A stretch of DNA of 64,000 nucleotides, taken from the NCBI RefSeq assembly GCF_025506275.1, contig NZ_QYCP01000089.1, positions 1 to 64,000 on the forward strand. Reading direction: 5' to 3'. The notes below the pieces were generated by a model, which was not told where the DNA came from, did no database searches, and saw only the letters and a program-made list of their open reading frames with translations. Positions within the stretch are counted from its first letter, which is position 1; every line of letters begins with the position of its first letter. Shown piece by piece: positions 63,808 to 64,000 of this stretch. The position numbers and the translations under genes were made by a program. This stretch comes from Brevibacterium permense. GTDB lineage: Bacteria; Actinomycetota; Actinomycetes; Actinomycetales; Brevibacteriaceae.

Positions 63808-64000
63808 CGCGACACCTCCACAGTGTCGGGCAGCTCTCTGCGGCAGGCGTCGCGCAAATCGTGGAGGAACTGGGTCGCGCTTCCGACCTCACCCCAGCCG
63901 TTGGGCGCGTCGTACTCGACCTTGAGGGCGTCGAGGTCGTTGGATTCGATCTGCTTGATCGCCACGTCGAGCTTGTCGGCAACTTCATGCCTGTTCTGCC
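63804..64000 (-). CDS. partial hypothetical protein at the right edge
   Basis: The frame is open from the window edge to the TGA at 63804-63806. It gives 65 residues including EVADKLDVAIKQIESNDLDAL, EYDAPNGWGEVG and FLHDLRDACRRELPD. The start lies outside the window. It is coupled to the next gene by an ATGA overlap. A more visible frame at 63797-63988 is an out-of-phase shadow. No family recognised; helical and acidic, in a phage-like operon. Confidence 0.55.
   Translation of the reverse strand, partial: QNRHEVADKLDVAIKQIESNDLDALKVEYDAPNGWGEVGSATQFLHDLRDACRRELPDTVEVSR

Overview
The window is high-GC actinobacterial DNA. Gene order (tRNA-Trp-secE-nusG-rplK-rplA, rplJ-rplL, rpoB-rpoC, rpsL-rpsG-fusA-tuf, the S10 ribosomal operon, furA-katG, MaoC pair next to murB), a TTG-started rpoB and apparent leaderless promoters suggest a member of the Micrococcales, most likely Brevibacterium. 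The genus is an inference from protein style and gene order; no search was run.

Layout. 1-5.6 kb: S10 operon, minus strand (rpsJ to rpsQ, continuing beyond the left edge). 5.8-10.2 kb: str operon, minus strand (rpsL, rpsG, fusA, tuf). 10.7-13.6 kb: furA-katG, plus strand. 13.7-20.4 kb: a minus-strand envelope block with a dolichol-phosphate-sugar-synthase/GtrA fusion, a GT39 membrane glycosyltransferase, a response regulator, a sensor kinase and a Gly-rich repeat protein. 20.5-22.3 kb: DUF1707 protein and pfkA, plus strand. 22.4-29.9 kb: rpoC and rpoB, minus strand. 30-35.4 kb: a GNAT enzyme, an MBL-fold hydrolase and a three-gene operon of related membrane proteins. 35.5-36.6 kb: rplL and rplJ with an L10 leader. 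36.8-41.0 kb: alcohol dehydrogenase, aldehyde dehydrogenase and their probable GAF regulator. 41.1-44.2 kb: rplA, rplK, nusG, secE and tRNA-Trp. 44.3-48.0 kb: metallophosphoesterase, murB and two MaoC-type dehydratases. 48.1-55.4 kb: accessory chromosome with an ATP-grasp ligase, a NylB-like hydrolase, a lipoprotein, a dioxygenase/tatC deletion remnant, a cyclase-fold protein and an M20 amidohydrolase.

From about 55.5 kb to the right edge the DNA looks like an integrated, decaying element. It starts at an isolated tRNA 3-prime fragment (a likely attachment site). It carries small hypothetical genes, a complete IS5/IS427-type insertion with CTAG target duplication, a TagE-type teichoic-acid glycosyltransferase, a frameshifted IS1249-like transposase, a C-terminally truncated phage terminase and short phage-like genes. 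The tRNA orientation implies that the intact tRNA and probably the integrase lie beyond 64 kb.

Structural DNA. Three near-identical ~57-bp perfect or near-perfect palindromes flank the adh/ald/regulator genes. A different 33-bp perfect inverted repeat lies between pfkA and rpoC. The word CCGAGGCGG (often TCGCCGAGGCGG) is strongly concentrated in intergenic DNA. The window has one complete tRNA gene and no rRNA gene or CRISPR array.
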